Notes: generated from the sequence alone by a model not told the origin. A DNA stretch of 64,000 bases from Aporrectodea caliginosa (GCA_020284085.1 JACEVL010000150.1:481392-545391); one strand, 5' to 3'. Shown: positions 17,669 to 28,269, numbered from the stretch's first letter. A program made the numbers and translations.

Positions 17669-19531
17669 GTAAGTCTCTTATATGCACCGCGGCTTTTAAT
17701 TAGGCTACTTATTGTAAATTAGTCTCTTAAAGTTCAGTAGAAAATTTATATATTGCTCTCGTTTTGAACAATGTCGCATCCAGAACAGTACATAGCCTAT
17801 AGATCAGACAAAAAGACCTTTCTTTTCCCTAGTCATCATCAAATTTTCCTTCAGTGCACTTTCTTACTTTTTCTTTCTCTTCTTATTCTGCAGTTTTTTC
17901 TTCTAAATTTTAAGAATTAAGATATTTTCAACATGTTTGGAAAGCCCTATTTTGTGTCTAATGATATTTAGATTAGGCCTATCTATTTTTGAGCAAAACA
18001 GCATTTCTGTCTCCAATGAATTATGAAATTGACCCAATAGTCACTCTCGACCTACTCTTGATTTTGTACTTATACGATACTCAGGTCACATATGGCATAG
18101 ATATCTGCATGCGTCAGACCCAGTACTTCATCCTAAAGATCCGTTAATAATATTCTTTTTGCCTTATATTCTGGTTTCTAAATGACAGACCTGTACGCTT
18201 TGATATGTATGCCTATAGAGTATGCTTTCATGGCGTGCATGCATGTATGCCTGTATGTATGCATATGTATATATATGTATACAATATTCGTTTATTGACA
18301 ATCAAGTTTGATACAAACGCAACTTTGTTACATTATGAGGTTGCAAATGGAGAGCTTAGGACTGTAGCTCTGTGCTTTTTATGTATGTATGTATGTATGT
18401 ATGTATGTACGTATGTATGTATGTATGTATGTATGTATGTATGTATGCATGTATGTATGTATTGTATTGTATTGTATTGTATTGTATTTGAACACTTGTT
18501 GTAGCGCCCCAACCAGATTTCCCATTCAGAGGCGCTCCCGACTACTGCGCGAACGCTGAATCGGAGTTTCACGCCGAAGCGCATGAGCAATTGCGAGTGA
18601 AGGACTTGCCCAGGGTCCCTACGCGGCGACTTTGAGGTGGATCCGAACCCGCAACCCTCCAGCTGCAAGGCACCGAACATACCCCTACACCACCGCGCCC
18701 CAGTATATTGTGATGTGTTGTATTGTGTGTTGTATTGTACTCCACGTTTATAATGCGACCGAGCCACCCGCAGTAAAGATCCGAGAAATTAATCTCTGAT
18801 AATCCGACCCGACCGGGAAGCGAACCCGGGGCGCCGGCGCGGCGAGCGGGCACCAACCCACTCGGCCACTGTATGTATGTATTTATCCGCGTCATGGGAC
18901 GCGGTGGTGTAGGGGTATGTTCGGTGCCTTGCAGCAGGAGGGCTGCAGGTTCGAATCCACCTCAAGCCGCCGCGTAGGGACCTTGAGCAAGTCCTTCGCG
19001 CACAATTGCTCTGCAATATAATTGCTTCTGCGCCACTGAGGCGTGTGCACTTCTGAGCTTGGGGCAACCTTTGTAAGAATGGCGATATTAAAGATCAGTT
19101 GTATTGTTTTGTATTAAATGTATGTGCGCTGTCGTATAGCAAAGGGCTTCGCACGATGGAACCTCGAAGTTAAATAGATAGCATTTATTTTAAAAAAATA
19201 ATATCTAACTGTAGGTTCCGCCGCAGAGCTTGCCGCTTTGGGGGCCAGTGGAGCCGTGGCTACCGTTGTTGCAGCCCCTCTCGCCGTCGCAGCGGCTGGT
19301 TTCACATCGGCTGGCGTAGCAGCAGGTAGTCTCGCTTCTTGGCTGATGTCAGCAACGGCTGTTGCCAGCGGAGGAGGCGTGGGAGCTGGAAGTCTTGTAG
19401 CCTTCCTACAGTCGGTCGGTGCCGCGGGGTTTAGTACTGCGGGATTTGCTGGTTTGGCGGCCACTGGTGGAACAGCTTTAGCGGCTGCCTGCAGCAAAAT
19501 TAAGTGCGAATATAAGGCACGATTTGATTAG
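17536..19531 (+). CDS. ISG12/IFI6-like gene B, full length with duplicated Cys module
   Basis: Exons 17536-17668 and 19215-19531 (phase 1 GT-AG intron) encode 149 residues. Signal peptide residues 1-20 ([15 protein letters not shown]) precede a unique Cys-rich insert: GCQCNSKQCICPGS, then a second AKDEGCEC. Exon 2 has three Gly/Ala-rich hydrophobic segments: GASGAVATVVAAPLAVAAAG, then GVAAGSLASWLMSATAVASG, then the family motif GGGVGAGSLVAFLQSVGAAG, and ends ALAAACSKIKCEYKARFD. Paired cysteines at both ends of the hydrophobic core are shared by the family copies here and suggest a disulfide clamp (inference). The insert looks like a duplication of the exon 1 end including the old splice donor: TGTAAC in the first copy replaces TGTAAG. 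The intron carries two SINE types and a TGTA repeat. Confidence 0.85.
18375..18487. repeat. (TGTA)n and (TATTG)n repeats in gene B intron
   Basis: TGTA units at 18379-18460 run into a TATTG pentamer run, which is the reversed (CAATA)n tail of the adjoining SINE. Confidence 0.9.
18463..18702 (-). mobile_element. tRNA-derived SINE, family 1
   Basis: On the minus strand it starts GGGGCGCGGTGGTGTAGGGG (A-box TGGTGTAGGGG), followed by GGTTGCGGGTTCGGATCC (B-box). It ends with TTGGGGCGCTACAACAAGTG and a (CAATA)n tail. Other copies lie at 18893, 25759, 26313 and 62725. This is not a functional tRNA gene: there is no acceptor stem pairing or anticodon arm by eye. Confidence 0.85.
18706..18875 (-). 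mobile_element. tRNA-derived SINE, family 2
   Basis: Minus-strand head AGTGGCCGAGTGGGTTGGTG resembles a Ser/Leu-type tRNA 5' half, with B-box GGGTTCGCTTCCC. The body ends CGGTCGCATTATAAACGTGG and a (TACAA)n tail that runs into the family 1 copy, so the two form a composite. Confidence 0.8.
18893..19115 (+). mobile_element. tRNA-derived SINE, family 1
   Basis: A-box GGTGGTGTAGGGGTATG, B-box GCAGGTTCGAATCC, and the same GACCTTGAGCAAGTCCTTCG body. The 3' end diverges (ACCTTTGTAAGAATGGCG). Confidence 0.8.
19215..19531 (+). CDS. gene B exon 2 (hydrophobic core)
   Basis: Acceptor TAACTGTAG, phase 1 entry, TAG stop at 19529-19531. Adds EYKARFD after the KIKC end, whereas C and D stop at KIKCG. Confidence 0.85.
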
Positions 19532-19968
19532 TTGGAGAGAGGAATAGCATCTATATAGGCCTACTTATTACGACTATCTCCCAGTGGTCTTCTAGTAACC
19601 TGCATTTCTCTCATGCATACAGGTCTATTCTTCCAACCAGTTCAGACTATCTTCCGCTGAAAATTCATTTCCCATTAAACATTTATTTTCTGGTGAATTT
19701 CACCTCTGCCATTGGTCTTTCCTGTCTAATTCCATCATTAATTGCGCCCTCGCGATTAGAATTTTTATTCTGATGATTATTCAAACTATGATCAGATAAA
19801 TGTGTATGGAGGTTGACTTTTCTAAAATTAGTTGTGTTTGGAAAGACAATAGGGAAATTTGGTTTCTTCTTTGTGGAACGTGATCATCAACTGTAATGGA
19901 CTGTGTCCAGGAAAAGAAACACTTTCGAAAATTATTATTAAATTGAGGACGAACTTTTGAATTTCAAA
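19532..19968. other. 3' flank of gene B
   Basis: Homologous to 26907-27406 and 35665-36110. All three share ATTTCCCATTAAACATT, giving a candidate ATTAAA polyadenylation signal at 19674-19679. Confidence 0.55.
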
Positions 19969-19972
19969 TTAA

Positions 19973-21833
19973 CACTAGAAGTACCGAGAAAACAAACTTC
20001 CTAGAAGCACCAAGGGGGTCATTTTGACCCCACATAATTTATAATGTAAAGTCAATTGCAAATTCAATGAAATTGACTATCAACTTTATTAACATAAATT
20101 ACATAAGCATAAACAAGTGTAATAAGTAAGTTGGAATGGAATAATAGGAGATCCTCTCCTCTCACCAGATCTCCTATCCTCTCGCCAGATCTCCTCCGCT
20201 CTCACTAAATCTACTATCCACTCACCAGATCTCCTATCCTCTCACCAGATTTCCTACCCTCTCACCAGATTTATTATCCTCTCACCAGATCTCACCCTAT
20301 CTTCTCGCCAAATCTCCTATCCTCTCACCAGATCTCTCCTCTCACCAGATCCTCTCTCCTCTCACCAGATCTTCTATCTTCTCACCAGATCTCCTCTCCT
20401 TTCACCAGTTCTCCTATCTTATCACCAGATCTCCTCTCTTCTGACCAGATATTCTTTCCTCTCACCAGAGATCTCCTCTCCTCTCACCAAATATCGTCTT
20501 CTCTCACCAGATCTCTCTCCTCTCACCAGGTCTTCTCTCCTCTCACCAGATTTCTCTCCACTCACCATATCTCCTCTCCTCTCACCAGATCTCCTCTGAC
20601 CAAGTCATCCTTCTCGCCAGATCTCCTATCCTCTCACTTGATCTCCTCTCCTCTCACCAGATAGACTACCCTCTCACCTGATCTCCTATCCTCTCACCAG
20701 ATCTCTCCTCTCACCAGATCCTCTCTCCTCTCACCAGATCTTCTATCTTCTCACCAGATCTCCTCTCCTTTCACCAGTTCTCCTATCTTATCACCAGATC
20801 TCCTCTCTTCTGACCAGATATTCTTTCCTCTCACCAGAGATCTCCTCTCCTCTCACCAAATATCGTCTTCTCTCACCAGATCTCTCTCCTCTCACCAGGT
20901 CTTCTCTCCTCTCACCAGATTTCTCTCCACTCACCATATCTCCTCTCCTCTCACCAGATCTCCTCTGACCAAGTCATCCTTCTCGCCAGATCTCCTATCC
21001 TCTCACTTGATCTCCTCTCCTCTCACCAGATAGACTACCCTCTCACCTGATCTCCTATCCTCTCACCAGATCTCTCCTCTCACCAGATCTTTTTCCAACT
21101 AGATATTCTCTTCTCTCACCAGATCTGTTCTTTTCTCACCAGATCTCCTCTCACAAGATCTCCTTTCCTCTAACCAGATCTCCGCTCCTCTCATCAAATC
21201 ATCCATCTCCCCAGATCTCCTATCCTCTCACCAGATCTCCTCTTCTCTCCCCAGATCTTCTTTCCCATCGCCAAATGTCCTCTCCTCTCGCCAGATCTCT
21301 AATTCTCTCGCCAGATCTCCTATCCTCTCACCTGATCTCCTCTACTCTCACCCGATCTCAACTCCTCTCGCCAGATCTCCTATCCTCTCACCAGATCTCC
21401 TATCCTCTCACCTGATCTTCTCTCCTCTGACCAGATCTTCTTTCCTTTCACCAGATCGCCTCTCCTCTCACCAGATCTCCTCTTCTCTCACCAGATCTCC
21501 TCTCCTCTCACCAGGTCTCCTATCTTCTCACATTTGATTACGTAATTAGCTTTGATCTATAATATTATTGAATAGAAAACAAGGAATGTGTAGCCTTACA
21601 TGCAAGTACTAATACAGGGGTCAGATTGACCCCTCGGTGCTTAAAGGTAGAACAGCAAAAATCTCAGAAATTGTGAATACCCCCGAGTTCAAATTTTGGC
21701 AGATGGTATACCCTACGAAGTTAGGAGAAGTCGTGAAATTACAGGACCCGGGCTATATCTGGGGCCGAGGTGCGTTCCGCTGAAAACCAAAAGGGGTCAG
21801 ATAATCAGATTGACCCCTTTGGTGCTTCTAGTG
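19973..21833. mobile_element. piggyBac-like non-autonomous element on a TTAA target site
   Basis: TTAA duplications at 19969-19972 and 21834-21837 flank terminal inverted repeats beginning CACTAGAAG(T/C)ACC. The matching paralogous flank at 27407-27410 has a single TTAA and no insert (TTTCAAATTAAACTACTTAG), which is a precise empty site. Subterminal palindromes of the GGGGTCA-TTGACCCC type occur at about 20010, 21617 and 21793. No transposase frame is present. The interior is a minisatellite. The termini and TTAA preference fit the piggyBac superfamily (CCCTAGAAAG-type ends). Confidence 0.85.
20145..21533. repeat. CTCACCAGATCTCCTCTC minisatellite inside the piggyBac-like element
   Basis: About 75 units of 17-20 bp. 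A 369-bp segment starting at 20331 repeats almost exactly at 20700 and begins again at 21069, so a recent longer tandem duplication sits on top of the short unit. Confidence 0.9.
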
Positions 21834-21837
21834 TTAA

Positions 21838-22249
21838 ATTACTTAGGCCTGCTATTAACATTGAACTCCATTATTTAGCGTACTCTTAATAAATGTGTAG
21901 TTTATGATTACGTCAAATGCATAGGCCTATTACTTAATTGAACTCTAACCCATAGTGTCTTTGGTGAGGAAATTTTTAATTCTAAATATTATTATTAAAT
22001 TATATTTCGTCAAAATAAGAATCATGATACAAACGTTGTCTACAAAATATTTCGGAATAAAGGACGGTCACTGAGAGTTATTGTGTCATGTAATCTTACT
22101 GAATACTGGTCATAATTAATAAACGACAACGACCATCATCATCGTCGTCGTCGTCGTCATCATCGTCATTATTTACATAATCGGATCTTGCAATCGTTAA
22201 CAATAGTGTAATTTTTCTAGGTAACTTCTTCTAGAAACCGTAGGTGGTA
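21838..22249. other. continuation of gene B 3' flank
   Basis: Matches 27411-27700 and 36115-36620 (ACTTAGGCCTGCTATTAAC onward, then TAATCGGATCTTGCAATCGT). Contains a CATCGT triplet run at 22132-22170. Confidence 0.55.
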
Positions 22250-22865
22250 GCTTTATATAGACTGCCAAGGACATTCAGGTTTGTATTGATTTTCGCAAAG
22301 ATACATGTAGATGGTCTTAAGTACATGTAGACGTTGTTGAGGTTTGAAGACCGTGCAAGAAGGCACGTACTTAAGACGTTCCATTTCATTTTACTAATGA
22401 ATGAACGTAGCCTACGTAAGACGTCCCGAAAGAGCTGTCCAGGCGCGGATAGAGTAACCTCACTTGAAGTTCGCTTGTAAACAACTAATGTTCAGTTAAA
22501 TAAGTTCAGCCCTCTGGACAACCCCTCTTACTTGACGCAGCACTCGTGACTAAGCTGGTGTTCTGCGTATCCCTTGTAAGTTGCACTTTACCTTACGGTG
22601 ACGATTACGAACTGTAAAGCGACGACAGTAAATGGCTCTGTTAGGCCTTTGTTCTTAATGAAATCTTGAGCTTGATCGATGAATGCTACAAAGCAGAAGC
22701 TGATCTATACGTCGAGTGTCTGTTTATTGTGCTTATTATGATGACACGGTTGATATTTGGTTAGAGCGCAGGTCTTGTAACGCTGACAGTACGGGCTCGA
22801 GTCTTCTTCTCTGAGACGGTTACTACTGCGTAGGGACCGTCATCAAATTCTCCACTTACAATTGC
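22250..22865 (+). repeat. duplicated block X, second copy
   Basis: Near-copy of 16010-16600, including the tRNA-like TTGGTTAGAGCGCAGGTCTT. Here it lies before the A-type exon 2 remnant rather than after the A gene. Confidence 0.6.
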
Positions 22866-22949
22866 TCAGCGCCATCGATTGAGACTTGATCATTAAATGA
22901 TGAATGCAAAATAAATCGATGCTTGATCATTAGACGGAGGCGCTTGATG

Positions 22950-23140
22950 AATGCAAAATATTGGTTGAGCTGTACAAACTGCGGCTTCTGGCGTCCTTGG
23001 TTTCACGGTAGCAGCTGGCATATCAACCGGCAGCTTTGCAGCCTTGTTGGTGCCAGCTGGACTTGATGCTGCCATGGAGCCAAAGCTGGAATTGGATCCA
23101 CAGCTGGTGCATACAGCGCGATTACATGTTCGTAGAATGA
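22950..23140 (+). pseudogene. decayed ISG12-like exon 2 (A type)
   Basis: Resembles gene A exon 2: CACGGTAGCAGCTGGCATA, CCGGCAGCTTTGCAGCCT, GGAGCCAAAGCTGGAATTGG and ATTACATGTTCGTAGAATGA. The frame is broken, the central Gly-rich part is deleted and no exon 1 lies nearby. The 3' flank also matches that of gene A. It is a remnant of a duplicated A gene. Confidence 0.75.
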
Positions 23141-23299
23141 AAAAATAGGTAATCGGTTATCTTAGAGATTTATAACGTTAAACTGTCGACTTTGAAAAGT
23201 GAAATGTTTAGATGATATTTGTATAATAATGTTGTTAATGATTAAACATATAATCATTAGTTACTCTTTGTTCTTCCATACACAGAGTAGCCTGCTCAC

Positions 23300-24000
23300 G
23301 AAAACAATTTTGAGACGATTAGCTAAAGACAATGTATTTGAGAAAACGAAGGTCATGAAGGTAACCACTTAACGAAGTGGAGACGAATGAGTCATAGTGC
23401 GCAAAATCATTCATTCATTCATTCCGAGAATGCAGGGTGGTTTCTGCATGAGCTGTTATCGAGCCGGAGAGACGCCTGTAGTATAGGCTACTGTATGACT
23501 ATAACCCCGAAGAGGGAAAGTACAACATATTTACCATTACCATTTTCATTTTAATTGTTATATAAGTAATTGCCAACTTCTACAGCGCCTGTGTTTATTG
23601 CACAAGGCTTCAAGCGATGGCGTACAGTGCACCGCGGGTAGATATATTATACGTTGGATGTCGCCGCCACCAAGTAATTCAATCTCTCTAAACTTCTTAC
23701 GAACGTATAAATATATAACATCTCGGCAGCCTTAAACTCCTCATTCAAGATAATTGATTGATTTAGATTTTCTTATCTATAGAGGGTCAAAAACCGACTT
23801 TTTATAATGCTTGCTTAAGCCACTCTGCCGTTAATAAAACACACACACACACACATATATATAATATATATAAAAATATATTATATATATATCTGCATTT
23901 TGCACTCTTGCGCAACCTGAAAGTGTCTTTACACATTTTCCAGAAACCGTTTTCCGATCTGGATAATAGTACGCCATCTGATGCGAAACCAACGTGATTG
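23300..24000. other. duplicated upstream block of gene C
   Basis: Segment 23360-23640 matches 33355-33600 (upstream of D), and 23630-24000 matches 16970-17340 (upstream of B). Contains a short CA run (23839-23855) next to TATA repeats. Confidence 0.55.
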
Positions 24001-24206
24001 ATTACAATCGCTGAGATCTAAATATACCGACCAGTAATTTTGGTTGTTGTCTGTGTCTAAGTGATTGTATCACTGGTTACGATAATTTGCATATGGAAGT
24101 CAATAAGAGCAGATTATTACCATTAGGTGAGTTCAGTTGGCCTTAGACCAGTCTGTTGGATTTGAGTCGCTCAGCGGGATAAGAAGAAACGTAAGAAGAC
24201 GACATT
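24001..24206 (+). promoter_or_regulatory. promoter and 5' UTR of ISG12-like gene C
   Basis: TATA-like TCTAAATATACCGACC near 24017-24032, octamer ATTTGCAT at 24085-24092, and the shared 5' UTR with GAGTCGCTCAGCGG. Conservation with B across this stretch is much higher than in the introns. Confidence 0.5.
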
Positions 24207-24285
24207 ATGGATTCCTGTAACTTCCGTTTCCTGTTTGTCCTCGGACTCATCTGTACAGCGATGGCCAAAGACGAGGAATGCGAAT
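24207..24285 (+). CDS. gene C exon 1 (signal peptide)
   Basis: 79 nt, same length as A and D exon 1. Donor GAAT|GTAAGT at 24286. Confidence 0.85.
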
Positions 24286-25194
24286 GTAAGTCTCTGAAAC
24301 GCGCAACGGCGGTTTAATTAGACCTATTTATTGAAAATTATTTTCTTAAAATTCAGTAGAAAATTTATATATTGCTCTCATTTTGAACAATGTCGCATCC
24401 AGGCATCCAGAACAATACATGTGGATCAGACAAAAAGATCCTTCTTTTCCTTGAGTCATCGTCAAATTTTCCTTCTTTGCTTTTTCTTACTTTCTCTTTC
24501 TCTTCTTATTATGCAGTTTTTCTAAATTTTCAAGAATTAAGCTATTTTTAACATATTTGGTAAGCCCTATTTTGGGTCCAAGGAAAGTTAGATGATCTAT
24601 TTTTGAGCAATACAACATATCTGTCTCCAATGAATTATGAAAATTAACCCAATAGTCACTCTCAACCTACTCTTCATTTCGTGCTTGAATGATACTCAGG
24701 TCACAAATGGCATAGATGTCTATTTGCGCCAGTGCTTCATTCTAAAGGTCCGCTAATAACATTATTTTTGCCTTATATTCTGGTTTCTAAATTACATATC
24801 TGCGCGCTTTGATATGTATGCCTATAGAGTATGCTTTCATTGCGTGCATGCATGTATGCCTGTATGTAAGCATATGTATGTGTGTATGTATGTATGCATG
24901 TATGTATGTATGTATACAATATTCGTTAATTGACAATCAAATTTTATACAAACTCAGCTTTGTTACATTATGTCTTATGAGGCTGTAAATGGAGAGCTTA
25001 GGACTGTACCTTTTTGTGCTTTTTAATGTATGGATGTAAGGAAGTATGTATGTATGTATGCATGCATGTATGTAAGTATAAATCTATGTATGTATGTATT
25101 AAATGTATGTATGTGTGTGTATGTATGCATGTATGCATCTATGATTAATGTCTGTATGTAGGTTTATCTGTATTCATATATGCATGAATGTATG

Positions 25195-25228
<34 letters not shown>

Positions 25229-25552
25229 TGTATGTATGTATGTATGTATGTATGTATGTATGTATGAATGTATGTATGTATGTATGTATGTATGTATGTA
25301 TGTATGTATGTATGTATGTATGTTTGTATGTATGTATGTATGTATGTATGTATGTATGTATGTATGTATGTATGTATGTGTGCATGAATATATGTATGTC
25401 GATATGTACTATTTATGTATGCGCGTATACTATGCATGCATGTGTATATATAAACATTATATGTATACAACTATACATGTGTATCTGTGCATGCTGTGTG
25501 TATGTATGTATGTATGTATGTATGTATGTATGTATGTATGTATGTATGTATG

Positions 25553-25583
<31 letters not shown>

Positions 25584-25612
25584 TTTACATACATAAATAG
25601 TACATATCGACA

Positions 25613-25646
<34 letters not shown>

Positions 25647-26906
25647 CATACATACATACATCCATAAAAATTCCATACATTCTCGGATCTTTACTGCGGG
25701 TGGCTCGGTCGCATTATAAACGTGGAGTACAATACAACACACAACACAACACAATATACTGGGGCGCGGTGGTATAGGGGTATGTTCGGTGCCTTGCAGC
25801 CGTAGGGTTGCGGGTTCGAATCGACCTCAAAGCCGCCGCGTAGGGACCCTGGGCAAGTCCTTCACTCGCAATTGCTCATGCGCTTCGGCGTGAAACTCCG
25901 ATTCAGCGTTCGCGCAGTAGTCGGGAGCGCCTCTGAATGGGAAATCTGGTTGGGGCGCTATAACAAGTGTTCAAATACAATACAATACAATACAATACAA
26001 TGTATAATAGGCATATATGTCTGTGTCTATGTATGTATTTATTCATATATGTGTGTATATACGTGATTATACGTTAATCTATGTATGGCTATGTTTATGC
26101 ATGCATACATGTGTGTATATATGCATGCATATCCTGAGTGGCCGAGTGGGTTGGTAGCCCGCTCGTCACGCCGGCGGCCCGGGTTCGATTCGGTCGGTTT
26201 ATCAGAGATTAATTTCTCGGATCTTTACTGCGGGTGGCTCGGTCGCAATATAAACGTGGAGTACAATACAATACAATACAATACAATACAATACAATACA
26301 ATACAATACAACTGGGGCGCGGTGGTATAAGGGTATGTTCGGCGCCTTGCAGCTGGAGGGTTGCGGGTTCGAATCCACCTCAGAGCCGCCGCGTCGGGAC
26401 CCTGGGCAAGTCCTTAACTCGCAATTGCTCATGCGCTTCGGCGTGAAACTCCGATTCAGCGTCCGCGCAGTAGTCGGGAGCGCCTCTGAATGGGCAATCT
26501 GGTAGGGGCGCTATAACAAGTGTTCAAATATAATACAATACAATATATCTAATCTAATCTGGTGGCTTCGATAGCGATCGAAGCAAAAGCCTTCGCACGA
26601 TGGCACCTTGAAGTTAAATAGATATCAGTACATAAATTATTTTAAAAATAATTTCTAACTGTAGGTTCCGCCGTGGAGATTGCCGCTCTTGGGGCCGGTG
26701 GAGCCGTAGCTACCGTTGTTGGAGCCCCTCTCGCCGTCGCAGCAGCTGGCTTCACATCGGCTGGCATAATGGCAGCTAGTTTAGCTGCCTATCTGATGTC
26801 TGTCCATGCACCCAGAGTTGGTACTGCTGGAAATGCTGGTTTGGCGGCGGCGGCAACTGGAGGGTCAACTCTAGCGGCTGCCTGCAGGAAAATTAAGTGC
26901 GGATAA
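24207..26906 (+). CDS. ISG12/IFI6-like gene C, central segment missing
   Basis: Exons 24207-24285 and 26665-26906 (phase 1 intron) encode 106 residues. The signal peptide contains [13 protein letters not shown]; the mature N-terminus is KDEECEC. Exon 2 keeps the first hydrophobic segment ([20 protein letters not shown]) and the C-terminal Ala/Gly helix ending [11 protein letters not shown]. The central part holding the diagnostic GGGVxxGSLVAxLQSxGAAG motif is replaced by VHAPRVGTAGNAG, a deletion of roughly 20-30 residues that keeps the frame. The intron (2.4 kb) carries TATG repeats, a large inverted repeat and two composite SINEs. Loss of the signature motif could make this a distinct effector or an early step to a pseudogene; the open frame and intact splice sites favour the former. 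Confidence 0.8.
25195..25380. repeat. (TATG)n microsatellite in gene C intron
   Basis: About 45 units with single GAATG and GTTTG variants. Reading frames over it (MYVC, THIH) are artefacts. Confidence 0.95.
25393..25615. repeat. inverted repeat around TATG/CATA tracts
   Basis: Arms at 25393-25420 and 25588-25615 (TGTATGTCGATATGTACTAT and its reverse complement) are perfect over about 28 bp and border a (TGTA)n run (25498-25582) and a (TACA)n run (25612-25665). The transcript could form a long hairpin in the intron. Confidence 0.8.
25682..26001 (+). mobile_element. composite SINE (family 2 3' end joined to family 1)
   Basis: Family 2 tail CTTTACTGCGGGTGGCTCGG ... AACGTGGAGTACAATACAAC, then family 1 head GGGGCGCGGTGGTATAGGGG, B-box GGGTTCGAATCG, ending GGGGCGCTATAACAAGTG and (TACAA)n. 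The junction ACAATATACTGGGGCGC is identical to that of the minus-strand composite at 18463-18875. Confidence 0.8.
26135..26550 (+). mobile_element. composite SINE (family 2 plus family 1)
   Basis: Full family 2 head GAGTGGCCGAGTGGGTTGGT with B-box GGGTTCGATTCGG and a (TACAA)n linker (about 26263-26311), then family 1 with A-box GGTGGTATAAGGGTATG and B-box GGGTTCGAATCC. Confidence 0.8.
26665..26906 (+). CDS. gene C exon 2 (shortened hydrophobic core)
   Basis: Acceptor TAACTGTAG, TAA stop at 26904-26906. Upstream intron sequence (CGATGGCACCTTGAAGTTAA) matches that before B exon 2. Confidence 0.85.
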
Positions 26907-27705
26907 ATAGGGCACGATTTGTTTAATATACGAAAGAGGAATTGGCAGACTCTTTCCCAGTGAAAACATATCTTCTCGTATATCTCACTCATGCATTATA
27001 AAAGTCTTTTTCTTCCAAACACTTAAGACTATTTTCCTCTGAAAATATATTTCCCATTAAACATTCATTTTCTCGTGCATTTCACCTCTGCCATTGGTCT
27101 CTCTCTAGTTCCGCCATAAATCGAGCCCTGTGATTAGGATTTTTATTCCTGATATTAATTCAAACTATGATCGGATAAATATATATGGAAGTTTAGCCTA
27201 CTTTTTAAGTTTAATTGTGTTGTGGAAAGACAATAGGGCCTAAGGCGAGTTTGGTTGTTGGTTTGTCTCAGTTTTCCAAATTTTAGAATATGATACTTTG
27301 GGGATCAATGATCATCAAGTTACTGTCACGGACTGTGTCCAGGAAAAGAAACACTTTTGCAGACTGCAATTACATGTAATTTGAAAAAGTACTTTTGAAT
27401 TTCAAATTAAACTACTTAGGCCTGCTATTAACTTTGAACTGCATCATTTACTATTAATAAATCTGCGGTCCAATTACGATGACATCATTATGTATAGGTC
27501 TATTGCGTAATTTAAAAACTGTAACCCATAGTGGGTTTCGGTGAGAAAGATAGAAGTTTTACTAAATTACATTTCGTCAAAATTACAATCGCAAAAGCTA
27601 TTAAAAAACTTTCCGAGTCGAGGACGGACACTGCGAGTTATTGTATATTTTCCTTATGATCGGATCTTATCAGCGTCAACAATGGTGTAATTTTTTGGAT
27701 ATCGC

Positions 27706-27708
<3 letters not shown>
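26907..27708. other. 3' flank of gene C
   Basis: Parallel to the B and D flanks; ATTAAA candidate near 27055 and AATAAA at 27456. Holds the uninterrupted TTAA (27407-27410) that is the empty site for the piggyBac-like element. Confidence 0.6.
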
Positions 27709-27738
<30 letters not shown>

Positions 27739-28238
27739 TGTATGTATGTATGTATGTATGTATGTATGTATTTATGTATGTATGTATGTATGTATGTATG
27801 TATGTATGTATGTATGTATGTATGTATGTATGTATGTATGTATGTACGTATGTATGTAGGTATGTATGTATGTATGTATGTATGTATGTATGTATGTATG
27901 TATGTATGTATGTATGTATGTATGTATGTATGTATGTAGGTATGTATGTATGTATGTATGTATGTATGTATGTATGTATGTATGTATGTATGTATGTATG
28001 TATGTATGTATGTATGTATGTATGTATGTATGTATGTATGTATGTATGTATGTATGTATGTATGTATGTATGTATGTATCTATGTATGTATGTATGTATG
28101 TATGTATGTATGTATGTATGTATGTATGTATGTATGTATGTATGTATGTATGTATGTACGTATGTATGTATGTATGTATGTATGTATGTATGTATGTATG
28201 TATTATTTATGTATTATGTATGTATGTATGTATTTATT

Positions 28239-28269
<31 letters not shown>

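Noticed and set aside
20145..21533. Regularly spaced CACCAGATCTCC as a CRISPR or binding-site array
   Set aside because: Spacing is irregular and spacer sequences are not distinct; it is a minisatellite inside a transposon.
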